64,000 nucleotides of DNA from Paenibacillus rhizovicinus (GTDB lineage: Bacteria; Bacillota; Bacilli; Paenibacillales; Paenibacillaceae): assembly GCF_010365285.1 (NCBI RefSeq), contig NZ_CP048286.1, positions 4,466,001-4,530,000 on the forward strand, given 5' to 3'. The notes under the pieces were generated by a model that saw nothing but the letters and a program-made list of their open reading frames with translations, was not told the origin of the DNA and searched no databases. This document shows positions 9,009 to 16,462 of the stretch, piece after piece; position 1 is the stretch's first letter; every line of letters starts with the position of its first letter. The position numbers and the translations under genes were made by a program.

Positions 9009-10884
9009 CCGCGACGAGAACAAAGGAGGACGGCCTTCCGGCGCAGCGCAGACGCAAGCCGGGCCGCCTCCGCTGAACATGCCGGGCCGAGGAGGACCGA
9101 TGGGCCGCGGGGGTCCGGTCGTCAAACCGAAGAATTTGAAAGCAACGCTTAGACGGTTGTGGACGTATTTCGGCAATGAGCGCAAGCTGCTCTCGGTCAT
9201 CTTCCTGATCGTGCTGGTCGATTCCGTCATTATGCTGGCGTCCCCATACCTCATCGGGGTGTCCATTGATGCCATGACGGCGCAGGACGGCGGAGGCGTT
9301 GATTTCGGCTTGCTGGAAATCGCGCTGCTCACGCTCGTCGTTTCCTACATCGCGGACGGCGGCTTGACGTTCCTGCAGGGCTGGCTGATGGCAGGCGCCT
9401 CGCAGCGCATCGTCGGCAGGCTGCGGACCTCGCTGTTCGAGAAGCTGCATAAGCTGCCGATCCGGTTCTTCGACATGCGGACGCACGGCGACCTCATGAG
9501 CCGGATGTCCAACGACATCGACAACGTGAGCAACACGGTCGCGCAGTCGGCCGCGCAAGTGATGTCGGGCTCGATCGCCATCGTCGGCGCGCTCGTCATG
9601 ATGCTCGTTCTGAGCCCGCTGCTTACGCTCGCTAGCTTGATCACAGTGCCCGCGGTCTATTGGCTCGCCCGCTCGATCGCCCGTTCGACGGCTCCGCTGT
9701 TCAAGGAGCAGCAAAGCAAGCTGGGCAAATTGAACGGCCATGTCGAGGAGACGATCTCCGGCATCCAAATCGTCAAAGCGTTCAACCGCGAGGACAAGGC
9801 GATCGCCGAGTTCGACGCCGTTAACGAAGAGCTGTGCCAGGTCGGCATTAAAGCGCAAATCCGTTCGGGCTTCCTGATGCCGATCATGAACGTGATCAAC
9901 AACCTGGGCTTCGCGGCCGTGGCGATTGTCGGCGGCCTGCTCGCGGTCAACGGCCATATCACGGTCGGCGTCATTGCGAGCTTCCTCAGCTACTCCCGCC
10001 AATTCGTGCGGCCGCTCATCGATCTGGGGAACCTGTTCAACGTGCTGCAATCCGGCGTGGCCGGCGCGGAGCGGGTGTTCGAGGTGCTCGACGAGCAAGA
10101 AGAGCCGGCCGATCCGCCGGGAGCGGTGGCGTTCAGCAATCCGCGCGGCCGCGTCGTCTTCGACAACGTCTCGTTCGGGTACCGTGCGGACGTGCCGATC
10201 CTTCGCGATGTCAGCTTCGTCTCGGAAGCGGGAACGAGCACGGCGTTGATCGGCCCGACGGGGGCCGGCAAGACGACGATCGTCAATTTGCTGACGCGCT
10301 TCTACGACGTGACGGCCGGATCGATTACGATCGACGGCCGGGATATCCGCGAGTATACGAAGGACAGCCTGCGTCAGGCGTTCGGCATCGTGCTGCAGGA
10401 TACGTATCTGTTCGCCGGCACGATCCGCGACAATATCAAATACGGGAAGCCGGACGCGACGGACGAAGAGCTGGAGCGCGCGGCCTCCCTTGCGAACGCG
10501 GCGACGTTCATACGGCGGCTGCCTTTGCGGTACGATACCGTGCTGGCCGAGAACGGCAGCAACCTGAGCCAAGGGCAGCGGCAGCTGCTGGCGATCGCGC
10601 GGGTCATTCTAGCCGATCCGTCCATTCTCATTCTGGACGAGGCGACGAGCAGCATCGATACCCGGACGGAGCTGCATATCCAGGATGCGCTGAAAGGCGT
10701 GCTCCAAGGACGCACGAGTTTCGTCATTGCCCATCGGCTCAACACGATCCGCGATGCGGACACGATCATGGTCATCGCGCACGGAAATATCGTGGAGCGA
10801 GGCTCGCACGACGAGCTGATGAAGCGCGAAGGCGTGTATTACGAGATGTTCTCGAATCAGTTCGGCGCGGTGCTGAGCGGATAG
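9001..10884 (+). CDS. ABC exporter half-transporter with canonical catalytic site (BmrD-like)
   Basis: Partner of the preceding gene. The 627-residue protein has a Gly/Pro-rich N-terminal extension of about 45 residues (GRGGPMGRGGP), six TM helices, then Walker A GPTGAGKTT, Walker B LILDEATSS with the catalytic Glu, and H-loop His (VIAHRLNT). Its signature is LSQGQRQ rather than LSGGQ. So this subunit supplies the catalytic Glu/His and a weakened signature, complementary to the first subunit: together one canonical and one degenerate ATP site. ATG at 9001 lies inside the end of the first gene, with a purine-rich AAGGAGGCGGAGG just upstream. A terminator follows at 11019. Confidence 0.95.
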   Translation: MSDRDENKGGRPSGAAQTQAGPPPLNMPGRGGPMGRGGPVVKPKNLKATLRRLWTYFGNERKLLSVIFLIVLVDSVIMLASPYLIGVSIDAMTAQDGGGVDFGLLEIALLTLVVSYIADGGLTFLQGWLMAGASQRIVGRLRTSLFEKLHKLPIRFFDMRTHGDLMSRMSNDIDNVSNTVAQSAAQVMSGSIAIVGALVMMLVLSPLLTLASLITVPAVYWLARSIARSTAPLFKEQQSKLGKLNGHVEETISGIQIVKAFNREDKAIAEFDAVNEELCQVGIKAQIRSGFLMPIMNVINNLGFAAVAIVGGLLAVNGHITVGVIASFLSYSRQFVRPLIDLGNLFNVLQSGVAGAERVFEVLDEQEEPADPPGAVAFSNPRGRVVFDNVSFGYRADVPILRDVSFVSEAGTSTALIGPTGAGKTTIVNLLTRFYDVTAGSITIDGRDIREYTKDSLRQAFGIVLQDTYLFAGTIRDNIKYGKPDATDEELERAASLANAATFIRRLPLRYDTVLAENGSNLSQGQRQLLAIARVILADPSILILDEATSSIDTRTELHIQDALKGVLQGRTSFVIAHRLNTIRDADTIMVIAHGNIVERGSHDELMKREGVYYEMFSNQFGAVLSG

Positions 10885-10941
10885 CGGGGACGGCGCTTTA
10901 GTTGGAAGCGCACGGACACGGGCATCACGTTTCAATAATCG

Positions 10942-10998
10942 GCTTCAGTATGGAAAACGAGCTTGAGTATGGAAAACGAGCTTGAGTATGGAAAACGA
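10942..10998 (+). repeat. three tandem 19-bp repeats
   Basis: Three copies of GCTTSAGTATGGAAAACGA start at 10942, 10961 and 10980, and a diverged fourth starts at 11001 just before the terminator stem. They lie in the 3' untranslated region of the exporter operon. Confidence 0.85.
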
Positions 10999-11018
10999 GA
11001 GCTTCAGTATCGAAGAAA

Positions 11019-11062
11019 AGACGATCCAGCGGCGCTGCAAGGCGCTGCGGATCGTCTTTTTG
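11019..11062. terminator. bidirectional terminator between exporter operon and MFS gene
   Basis: AAGACGATCC (11019-11028) pairs perfectly with 11049-11058, and the stem extends inward through GCGC pairs. T-run on the plus strand, A-run before the stem for the minus strand. Confidence 0.85.
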
Positions 11063-11100
11063 GTACAGCCATGACCGGCGTGCGGCATTACCATAGCGCG

Positions 11101-12513
11101 CTAGCCGATCTCGTTCGCGGCTTGCGCCCGATGCGCGGCATGCCTTCTTCGCTCGCGGAAAACGATGACGCTCAGCAAGCTGAGCAGAATCATGGCGGAG
11201 CCGGTGAAGAGCGCGGGCACGATATGATCGCCGAAGTCGGCGGGCGACTGGACGGCGGCGCCTGATTGGAAGACCAATCCGCCGATGGCAATGCCGAACA
11301 CCCCGCCAAGCTCGCGCATCGCATTGCTTACGCCGCTTGCTTCGCCCTCGGACGACTCCGGCACGGAGGAGAGGAGGCCGTGCGAGATCGGCGTGAAGCT
11401 GAGTCCCATGCCGGTCCCGGCCATCATCATGAACGGCACCATATAGCCGAACGGGAAATCGACGCCGAGATGAAGAATTTGCAGTCCGAATCCGAGCAAG
11501 GCGCCGATTTGAAGCAGCAATCCGGCCGTCAAGACGGTGCGGGTGCCGAGTTTTCCGACAGCCAGACCGGCAAGCGGCGCGGCCAGCATGGTGCATCCGG
11601 TCCAAACCATTTCGCGCACGCCGGCTCCGAGAGCGGAATTACCCTGCGCTTGCTGCAGGAACAGCGTAAGCAGGAAGATGGCGCAGAAGATGCCGGCGTT
11701 CATCCAAAATCCGGCGAATACGAGTCCCGTATATTTGGGACGGCGGAAGAGTTCGAACTGGACGAGCGGATGCTTGCGGCTGCGTTCCCATAGATAGAAC
11801 AGCGCCAGCAGTGCCGCTCCGCCTGCAAGCAAGGAGATGACGAGCGGCGAGCCCCAGCCGTCGGCATTGCCGCGTTCGAGTCCGAATACGATGCCGAACA
11901 GCCCGGCCCCGAGCAGCAGAACGCTAGGCACGTTGATCGGTTTGTTCGCCCCGCGCCCTTCCGGAAGCCAGCGCAGCCCGAACAGGAAGGCAAGAATGCC
12001 GACGGGAACGTTGACCCAGAAGATCAGCTGCCACGGCGCGCCGTTTACGATCAAGCCGCCGACAAGCGGACCGACCGACAAGCCCAGCCCGGAGATGCCG
12101 GACCAGATGCCGAGAGCCGCCGCCCGTTTGTCCGGAGGAAACGCGGAGTTGACGAGCGACAGGCTGAGCGGAACGATCGCGGCTCCGCCGATGCCTTGCA
12201 GCGCGCGGGATAGAATGAGTTGAATCGAGCTCTCGCTGATGCCCGACAGGGCGGAGCCGACCGTGAACAGCACGATGCCGGTCAGGAACATCCGCTTGCG
12301 GCCGATCCGTTCGCCAAGCACGCTGAAAGGGATAAGCAGCACGGAGAATGCGAGCGTGTAGGCGTTCATGAACCATTCCAGATCGGAAATGCTGGCGTGG
12401 AACGATTTCTGAATAGCCGGCAGCGCGACGCCGATCACGAGATTATCCAGCATGGCCATGAACAGTGCGGCGCAGGTGACGACAAGCAATTTGACGCGTG
12501 AAGAGGTAAACAT
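11101..12513 (-). CDS. MFS drug-efflux transporter, DHA2 (EmrB/QacA) family
   Basis: A 470-residue, 14-TM proton-driven exporter. Motif A GERIGRKRMF follows TM2 and motif C (GLGLSVGPLVGG) lies in TM5, both typical of drug-proton antiporters. LDNLVIGVALPAIQ in TM1 carries the LDxTxVNVALP-like signature of DHA2 with Asp present. ATG at 12513 has AAGGAG about 9 bases upstream. Two perfect AT-rich palindromes lie immediately upstream, and a matching one precedes the tetR gene on the same strand, so the exporter is probably repressed by that TetR protein and induced by a drug-like ligand. About 1.4 kb of repeats separates the two genes. Confidence 0.92.
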   Translation of the reverse strand: MFTSSRVKLLVVTCAALFMAMLDNLVIGVALPAIQKSFHASISDLEWFMNAYTLAFSVLLIPFSVLGERIGRKRMFLTGIVLFTVGSALSGISESSIQLILSRALQGIGGAAIVPLSLSLVNSAFPPDKRAAALGIWSGISGLGLSVGPLVGGLIVNGAPWQLIFWVNVPVGILAFLFGLRWLPEGRGANKPINVPSVLLLGAGLFGIVFGLERGNADGWGSPLVISLLAGGAALLALFYLWERSRKHPLVQFELFRRPKYTGLVFAGFWMNAGIFCAIFLLTLFLQQAQGNSALGAGVREMVWTGCTMLAAPLAGLAVGKLGTRTVLTAGLLLQIGALLGFGLQILHLGVDFPFGYMVPFMMMAGTGMGLSFTPISHGLLSSVPESSEGEASGVSNAMRELGGVFGIAIGGLVFQSGAAVQSPADFGDHIVPALFTGSAMILLSLLSVIVFRERRRHAAHRAQAANEIG

Positions 12514-12530
12514 GTTATCACTCCTTGTTT

Positions 12531-12592
12531 TTTATTTATTAATAAATAAATAATTAGCCGAGGGATGGACATAATTATTTATCGATAAATAA
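12531..12592. promoter_or_regulatory. two AT-rich palindromes, probable TetR operators of the MFS gene
   Basis: 12531-12550 is a perfect 20-bp palindrome and 12575-12592 a perfect 18-bp palindrome; both read TTATTT-N6-AAATAA. Their centres are 43 bases apart, close to four helical turns, so bound repressors would sit on the same face. They lie 18-80 bases upstream of the MFS start codon. A similar palindrome at 14621-14640 precedes tetR. Confidence 0.6.
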
Positions 12593-12734
12593 ATTATTGG
12601 GCGAAAAAGTAGCATCATCTGGAGGTCGAAGGTTTGCTTGCACAGTAGATGGCAGAAATCTGATGAGTCTGACGAAGTTGATCAAGGAAGTATGTTGGTG
12701 GATCGTACAGTCAAAGCGTCTATTAATGAACAGG

Positions 12735-13204
12735 CTGACTGCTGGTGAATGGTGCGACGCCGAGGGAGTGGCTAGCCGCAGGCGAATGGTGCGACGGTGA
12801 CGAGCAGCTAGCCGCAGGCGAATGGTCTGACGGTGACGAGCAGCTAGCCGCAGGCGAATGGTCTGACGGTGACGAGCAGCTAGCCGCAGGCGAATGGTCT
12901 GACGGTGACGAGCGGCTAGTCGCAGGCGGGAGTGGTCTGACGGTGACGAGCAGCTAGTCACAGGCGAATGGTCTGACGGTGACGAGCAGCTAGTCGCAGG
13001 CGAATGGTCTGACGGTGACTAGTGGCTAGTCACAGGCGAATGGTCTGACGGTGACTAGTGGCTAGTCACAGGCGAATGGTCTGACGGTGACTAGTGGCTA
13101 GTCACAGGCGAATGGTCTGACGGTGACGAGCAGATAGCCGCAGGCGAATGGTCTGACGGTGACGAGCAGATAGCTGCAGGCGAATTCAGACAGTGACGAG
13201 CAGC
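12735..13204. repeat. locus 1, left minisatellite array (36-bp unit)
   Basis: About twelve head-to-tail copies of a 36-bp unit starting GCTAGCCGCAGGCGAATGGT begin at 12771 and step by 36 (12807, 12843, 12879, 12915, one 38-bp unit, 12953 and on to 13169). Units differ by a few substitutions that occur in runs of neighbours (CTAGTGGCTAGTCACAGG subtype at 13019-13110), as expected from slippage or unequal exchange. There are no unique spacers, so it is not CRISPR. 12597-12734 holds no recognised gene. Confidence 0.92.
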
Positions 13205-13262
13205 TAGGTCTGGCACGGCGTGTTGAGCTCAAACTGGAAAAGGGAGTACCACGTACGAAATG

Positions 13263-13445
13263 TAACGAACCCAGGAAGCCTTATTGTTGGTTAAAGCAGT
13301 GGTTTTGAACAATAACGAATCCTACAAGCGCTATATGGCATAGTTACAGTCGTTTTGGCTTACTTTTGCATGAATAAGCTTATCTGAGTTCGTTAGAATT
13401 CAGAATGACGTTAATCGGAACGAATAGCGCTTGCTGGGTTCGTTA
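13263..13445. repeat. locus 1, 183-bp symmetric element with four 23-bp TAACGAA motifs
   Basis: Forward motifs start at 13263 and 13313; inverted motifs occupy 13373-13395 and 13423-13445. Each reads TAACGAA (C/T) then AGC...TATT; the core TAACGAA is invariant. The whole is symmetric about 13354. Spacers also carry related sequence (CAGT-GTTTTG). The same geometry recurs at 39952-40134. It has no coding potential that I trust. It could be a non-autonomous mobile or REPIN-like element, a multi-dimer protein binding site, or a structured RNA; the sequence does not decide. Confidence 0.9.
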
Positions 13446-13526
13446 CGCGTACGAATCTGATTCCTCAGCGGCTCGATCTTGAGGTCGCCGCTGGTCGGCA
13501 ATACTCCGCAAACCCCAAACCGACTT

Positions 13527-13990
13527 TTCTACAGGTGCCCGCAGCACGTGCCTACTTTCCTGCCGCCGCGCATGCCCGTAGCTCATGCCTGCTGTCCTGC
13601 CGCCGCGCATGCCCGCGGCACGTGCCTGCTGTCCTGCCGCCAGCTATGCCCGCAGCACGTGCCTGCTGTCCTGCCACCGCCTATGCCCGCAGCTCATGCC
13701 TACTGTCCTGCCGCCTCGCATGCCCGCAGCACGTGCCTGCTGTCCTGCCACCGCCTATGCCCGCAGCTCATGCATACTGTCCTGCCGCCTCGCATGCCCG
13801 CAGCACGTGCCTACTGTCCTGCCGCCGCGCATGTCCGCAGCACGTGCCTACTGTCCTGCCGCCTCGCATGTCCGCAGCAAATGCCTACTGTCCTGCCACC
13901 GCGAATGCCCGCAGCACGTACCTACTGTCTGCCGCCGCGCATGCCCGCAGCACGTGTCTCCAATCCCGCCACATCAATGCCCGCGGCTCA
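13527..13990. repeat. locus 1, right minisatellite array (37-bp unit)
   Basis: About twelve copies of a 37-bp unit of the form CATGCCCGCAGCACGTGCCT..CTGTCCTGCCGCC start at 13571, 13608, 13645, 13682, 13719 and so on to about 13977. Two subtypes (CAGCACGTG and CAGCTCATG) alternate. Because 37 is not a multiple of three and the unit has no stop, all plus-strand frames stay open, giving spurious long ORFs. The array ends about 40 bases from the tetR stop codon. Confidence 0.92.
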
Positions 13991-14027
13991 TGCCTACAGA
14001 CTACCCCTGGCAGACCAATGTGCCTTA

Positions 14028-14597
14028 CTACACTCCTGCGGAACCGCTGTCGTGGAGGCCGTACTTCTCGGGATCCTTCTCTCTCCAGCGGCAGATATGC
14101 GGGAGGTCCAGCGTTTCCGACATCGCGATCAGCAGGCCATGGCCGATGAAGCTGCTCGCTTTGTCTTGCGGATCTTCGAGTCCGGCTTGGGTAAACCGGT
14201 TCTCGACGCGCTCGTAGATGAGCTCGAATTGTTGGCGCGTGTGCTCGCGAATGGCAGGCTCGGGCGTCGTGTAGGCCATCATAATGAGCAGGATTTCGTC
14301 CCGGTGATCGACGAGCAGGTCGACGAACGCCTTGCCCATCGTTTCCTGCAAATGTTCCGGCGGTGCCTCGACGGAGGTAAAGGCATATAAAATACGCTGA
14401 TAGGCGCGTTCCAGAACAGCAAGATAAAGCGCCTCCTTCGTCGTGAAGAAATGAAACACATAAGGTTGCGTTACGCCAACGGCCTGAGCGACTCTGGCTG
14501 TCGTCGTCTTGTAATAGCCAAGCTGAGCGAATAGCGTCGCCGCGGCATCGAGGATCTGTTCTTTGCGGTTCAGGGAAGCTTCGTCTTTGGATGTCAT
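14028..14597 (-). CDS. TetR/AcrR-family transcriptional regulator
   Basis: A 189-residue repressor: N-terminal helix-turn-helix at about residues 12-55 (ILDAAATLFAQLGYYKTTTA, then VAQAVGVTQPYVFHFFTTKE), and an all-helical ligand/dimer domain. The family is known to repress neighbouring efflux genes. A palindrome TATTTATT-GACT-AATAAATA lies just upstream of its start and related palindromes precede the MFS gene, suggesting autoregulation and control of the exporter. The last residues (SGSAGV) run up to the edge of the 37-bp repeat array; no terminator is visible between the stop and the array. Confidence 0.9.
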   Translation of the reverse strand: MTSKDEASLNRKEQILDAAATLFAQLGYYKTTTARVAQAVGVTQPYVFHFFTTKEALYLAVLERAYQRILYAFTSVEAPPEHLQETMGKAFVDLLVDHRDEILLIMMAYTTPEPAIREHTRQQFELIYERVENRFTQAGLEDPQDKASSFIGHGLLIAMSETLDLPHICRWREKDPEKYGLHDSGSAGV

Positions 14598-14620
14598 GTC
14601 GGCTGCGGCTCCTTACGCTG

Positions 14621-14640
14621 TATTTATTGACTAATAAATA
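14621..14640. promoter_or_regulatory. palindromic operator upstream of tetR
   Basis: Perfect 8-bp arms TATTTATT and AATAAATA with a 4-base centre, 24 bases upstream of the tetR start codon. The half-site resembles those upstream of the MFS gene although the spacing differs. Confidence 0.55.
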
Positions 14641-14756
14641 AGTATCATATCGGACAAGCTGCTGTCAATATCTCTTTTTTTGAGATTTGGCGTTTGCGAA
14701 CCGCATGCGCTACACTGGTAACAGAGATCAACCTATCGATTGGAGGCATTTTACAT

Positions 14757-16253
14757 ATGAGCAATGAAACAGGCAAGGTCTATACAGGCGATTCCAAGGT
14801 GCTTCGGTTCTTCGAGGAGCTGTCCGCCATTCCGCGGGCATCAAGCAGCGAGAAAGCGGTCAGCGATTTCGTCGCATCGTTCGCGCGGGAACGGGGCTGC
14901 GAGGTGCTGCAGGACGATCGCTGGAACCTGATTATCCGCAAACCTGCGGCGGCCGGCTACGAGTCTGCGCCGATCGTTATTTTCCAAGGCCACCTGGACA
15001 TGGTATGCGAGAAGAACAAGACGACGGTCCACGATTTCGCCAAGGATCCGATCCGGTTCAAGATCGACGGCGACATGATTTACGCGGATGGCACGACGCT
15101 CGGCGCGGACAACGGCATTGCCGTGGCGACGGCGATGGCGATCATCGACGCGCCGGACATGGCGCATCCCGAGCTGGAGATTCTGCTTACGACGGAGGAA
15201 GAGACGAGCATGGGCGGCGCCTTCCATCTCGACGCTTCGCCGCTTAAGGGCCGGATGATGATCAACTTCGACTCCGACCGCGAAGGCATCTTGTTCGTCA
15301 GCAGCGCCGGCGGCATCAATACGTTTCACTCGGTGCCGGTCGCGTGGGAAGAAGCGGGCACGGCGGCGGGAGCCCCGTATACGATCAGCGTGCAAGGGCT
15401 GATGGGCGGCCATTCCGGCGACGATATCATCCACGAACGCGGCAATGCCAACAAGCTGCTCGGCCGGGTGCTGGACGACTTGCGCCGCCATGCGGACTTC
15501 GCGCTCGCGGGCGTGAGCGGCGGGATGAAGGTCAACGCCATTCCGCGGGAAGCGGAAGCCGCGGTTTACTTGAGCGAGACAGGCAAAGCGGCGGCCGAGG
15601 CCCGTATCGCCGAGCTGAACCGGATCCTGAAAGACGAGTTCCAGGCGAGCGACAAAGGCGCAGAAGTCGTGCTGCAAGTCGGATTCGACGAAAGCGGCGC
15701 GGCGGGTGCGGCGGCATCCTCCGGCAAGGCGTTCACGGAGGACGTGAAGTTGTCCGTCATCCGCCTGCTGACGCTTATCCCGAATGGCGTGCTGAGCATG
15801 GATAAAGCGATCGGCAATCTCGTGCGCACGTCTTCCAATCTCGGCGTCGTGTCGGTCAACGACACGCATATCGTCATGCAAAGCCTGTCGCGCAGTTCGA
15901 TGCGTTCGCAGGTGGACGAAGTCGTGCGCGCGATGAGAACGGTGGCGGAGGCGGTAGGCTGCGAATTCAGGGAAGATCATTATTTCCCGGGCTGGCCGTA
16001 CCGCGCGGACTCCAAGCTGCGCCCCGTCGTTCAGGAGGCGTTCGAGCAGCGCTTCGGCAAGCCGATCGAGATCAAGGCGATCCACGCCGGCCTCGAATGC
16101 GGCGTCCTGATCGAGAAAATGCCCGATCTCGATGCCGTTTCCTTCGGTCCGAACATGTATGAAATCCATACGCCGGACGAGCATCTGTCGATATCGTCCG
16201 TAGAGCGGACATGGCCGTTCCTTGTGGACGTGCTGGGGGCTTTGAAAGGGTAG
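14757..16253 (+). CDS. pepD: aminoacyl-histidine dipeptidase PepD (M20C)
   Basis: Cytosolic dizinc dipeptidase of broad specificity, including X-His dipeptides. Zinc-site motifs in order: FQGHLDMVCEKN (His, Asp), LGADNGIAVA (bridging Asp), TTEEETSMGGA (Glu pair), FDSDREG, and the dimer/lid stretch GLMGGHSGDDI. The 498-residue length is close to the E. coli enzyme. ATG at 14757 has TGGAGG 10 bases upstream; the frame upstream to 14694 lacks a ribosome binding site. Monocistronic, followed by a terminator at 16304. Confidence 0.95.
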   Translation: MSNETGKVYTGDSKVLRFFEELSAIPRASSSEKAVSDFVASFARERGCEVLQDDRWNLIIRKPAAAGYESAPIVIFQGHLDMVCEKNKTTVHDFAKDPIRFKIDGDMIYADGTTLGADNGIAVATAMAIIDAPDMAHPELEILLTTEEETSMGGAFHLDASPLKGRMMINFDSDREGILFVSSAGGINTFHSVPVAWEEAGTAAGAPYTISVQGLMGGHSGDDIIHERGNANKLLGRVLDDLRRHADFALAGVSGGMKVNAIPREAEAAVYLSETGKAAAEARIAELNRILKDEFQASDKGAEVVLQVGFDESGAAGAAASSGKAFTEDVKLSVIRLLTLIPNGVLSMDKAIGNLVRTSSNLGVVSVNDTHIVMQSLSRSSMRSQVDEVVRAMRTVAEAVGCEFREDHYFPGWPYRADSKLRPVVQEAFEQRFGKPIEIKAIHAGLECGVLIEKMPDLDAVSFGPNMYEIHTPDEHLSISSVERTWPFLVDVLGALKG

Positions 16254-16303
16254 GGCAGCCAGTCAAGCCATATTCCCGTGCGAATAAGCCGTTCTCCAAC
16301 TGC

Positions 16304-16339
16304 AAGCCGTTTCCGGTCAGCTGCCGGAGGCGGCTTTTT
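16304..16339 (+). terminator. terminator after pepD
   Basis: AAGCCG...CCGG pairs with CCGG...CGGCTT across a short loop, followed by a T-run. Confidence 0.75.
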
Positions 16340-16462
16340 CGCGTTTGCGCCGTTGCTGGGCCTTCACGTTTCGCGCGTTTTATGTCATATTAAAGCGCAT
16401 ACACGCAATGCTGCAGACAGGCAGATACCCCTGCTCTTGCGCGATTAGGAGGCCGTATTCCC

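Noticed and set aside
8866..10572. 568-codon minus-strand frame
   Set aside because: Antisense shadow of the second ABC exporter gene in GC-rich DNA; His/Arg/Asp-rich low-complexity product.
12531..12592. Origin-like AT-rich unwinding region
   Set aside because: Short, perfectly palindromic and placed at a promoter; operator sites explain it better.
13263..13445. Known replication-origin iterons or DnaA-box cluster
   Set aside because: The motif does not match TTATNCACA and the paired inverted layout differs from iterons; no replication gene is nearby.
12735..13990. CRISPR array
   Set aside because: Units repeat head to tail with no unique spacers and no cas genes nearby.
13479..14390. Open frames of 200-300 codons on the plus strand across the 37-bp array
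   Set aside because: The unit has no stop and a period not divisible by three, so all frames are open together; low-complexity Cys/Pro/His peptide, no ribosome binding site, and it runs antisense into tetR.
14841..16184. 447-codon minus-strand frame
   Set aside because: Antisense shadow of pepD, whose metal-site motifs are all in the plus frame.
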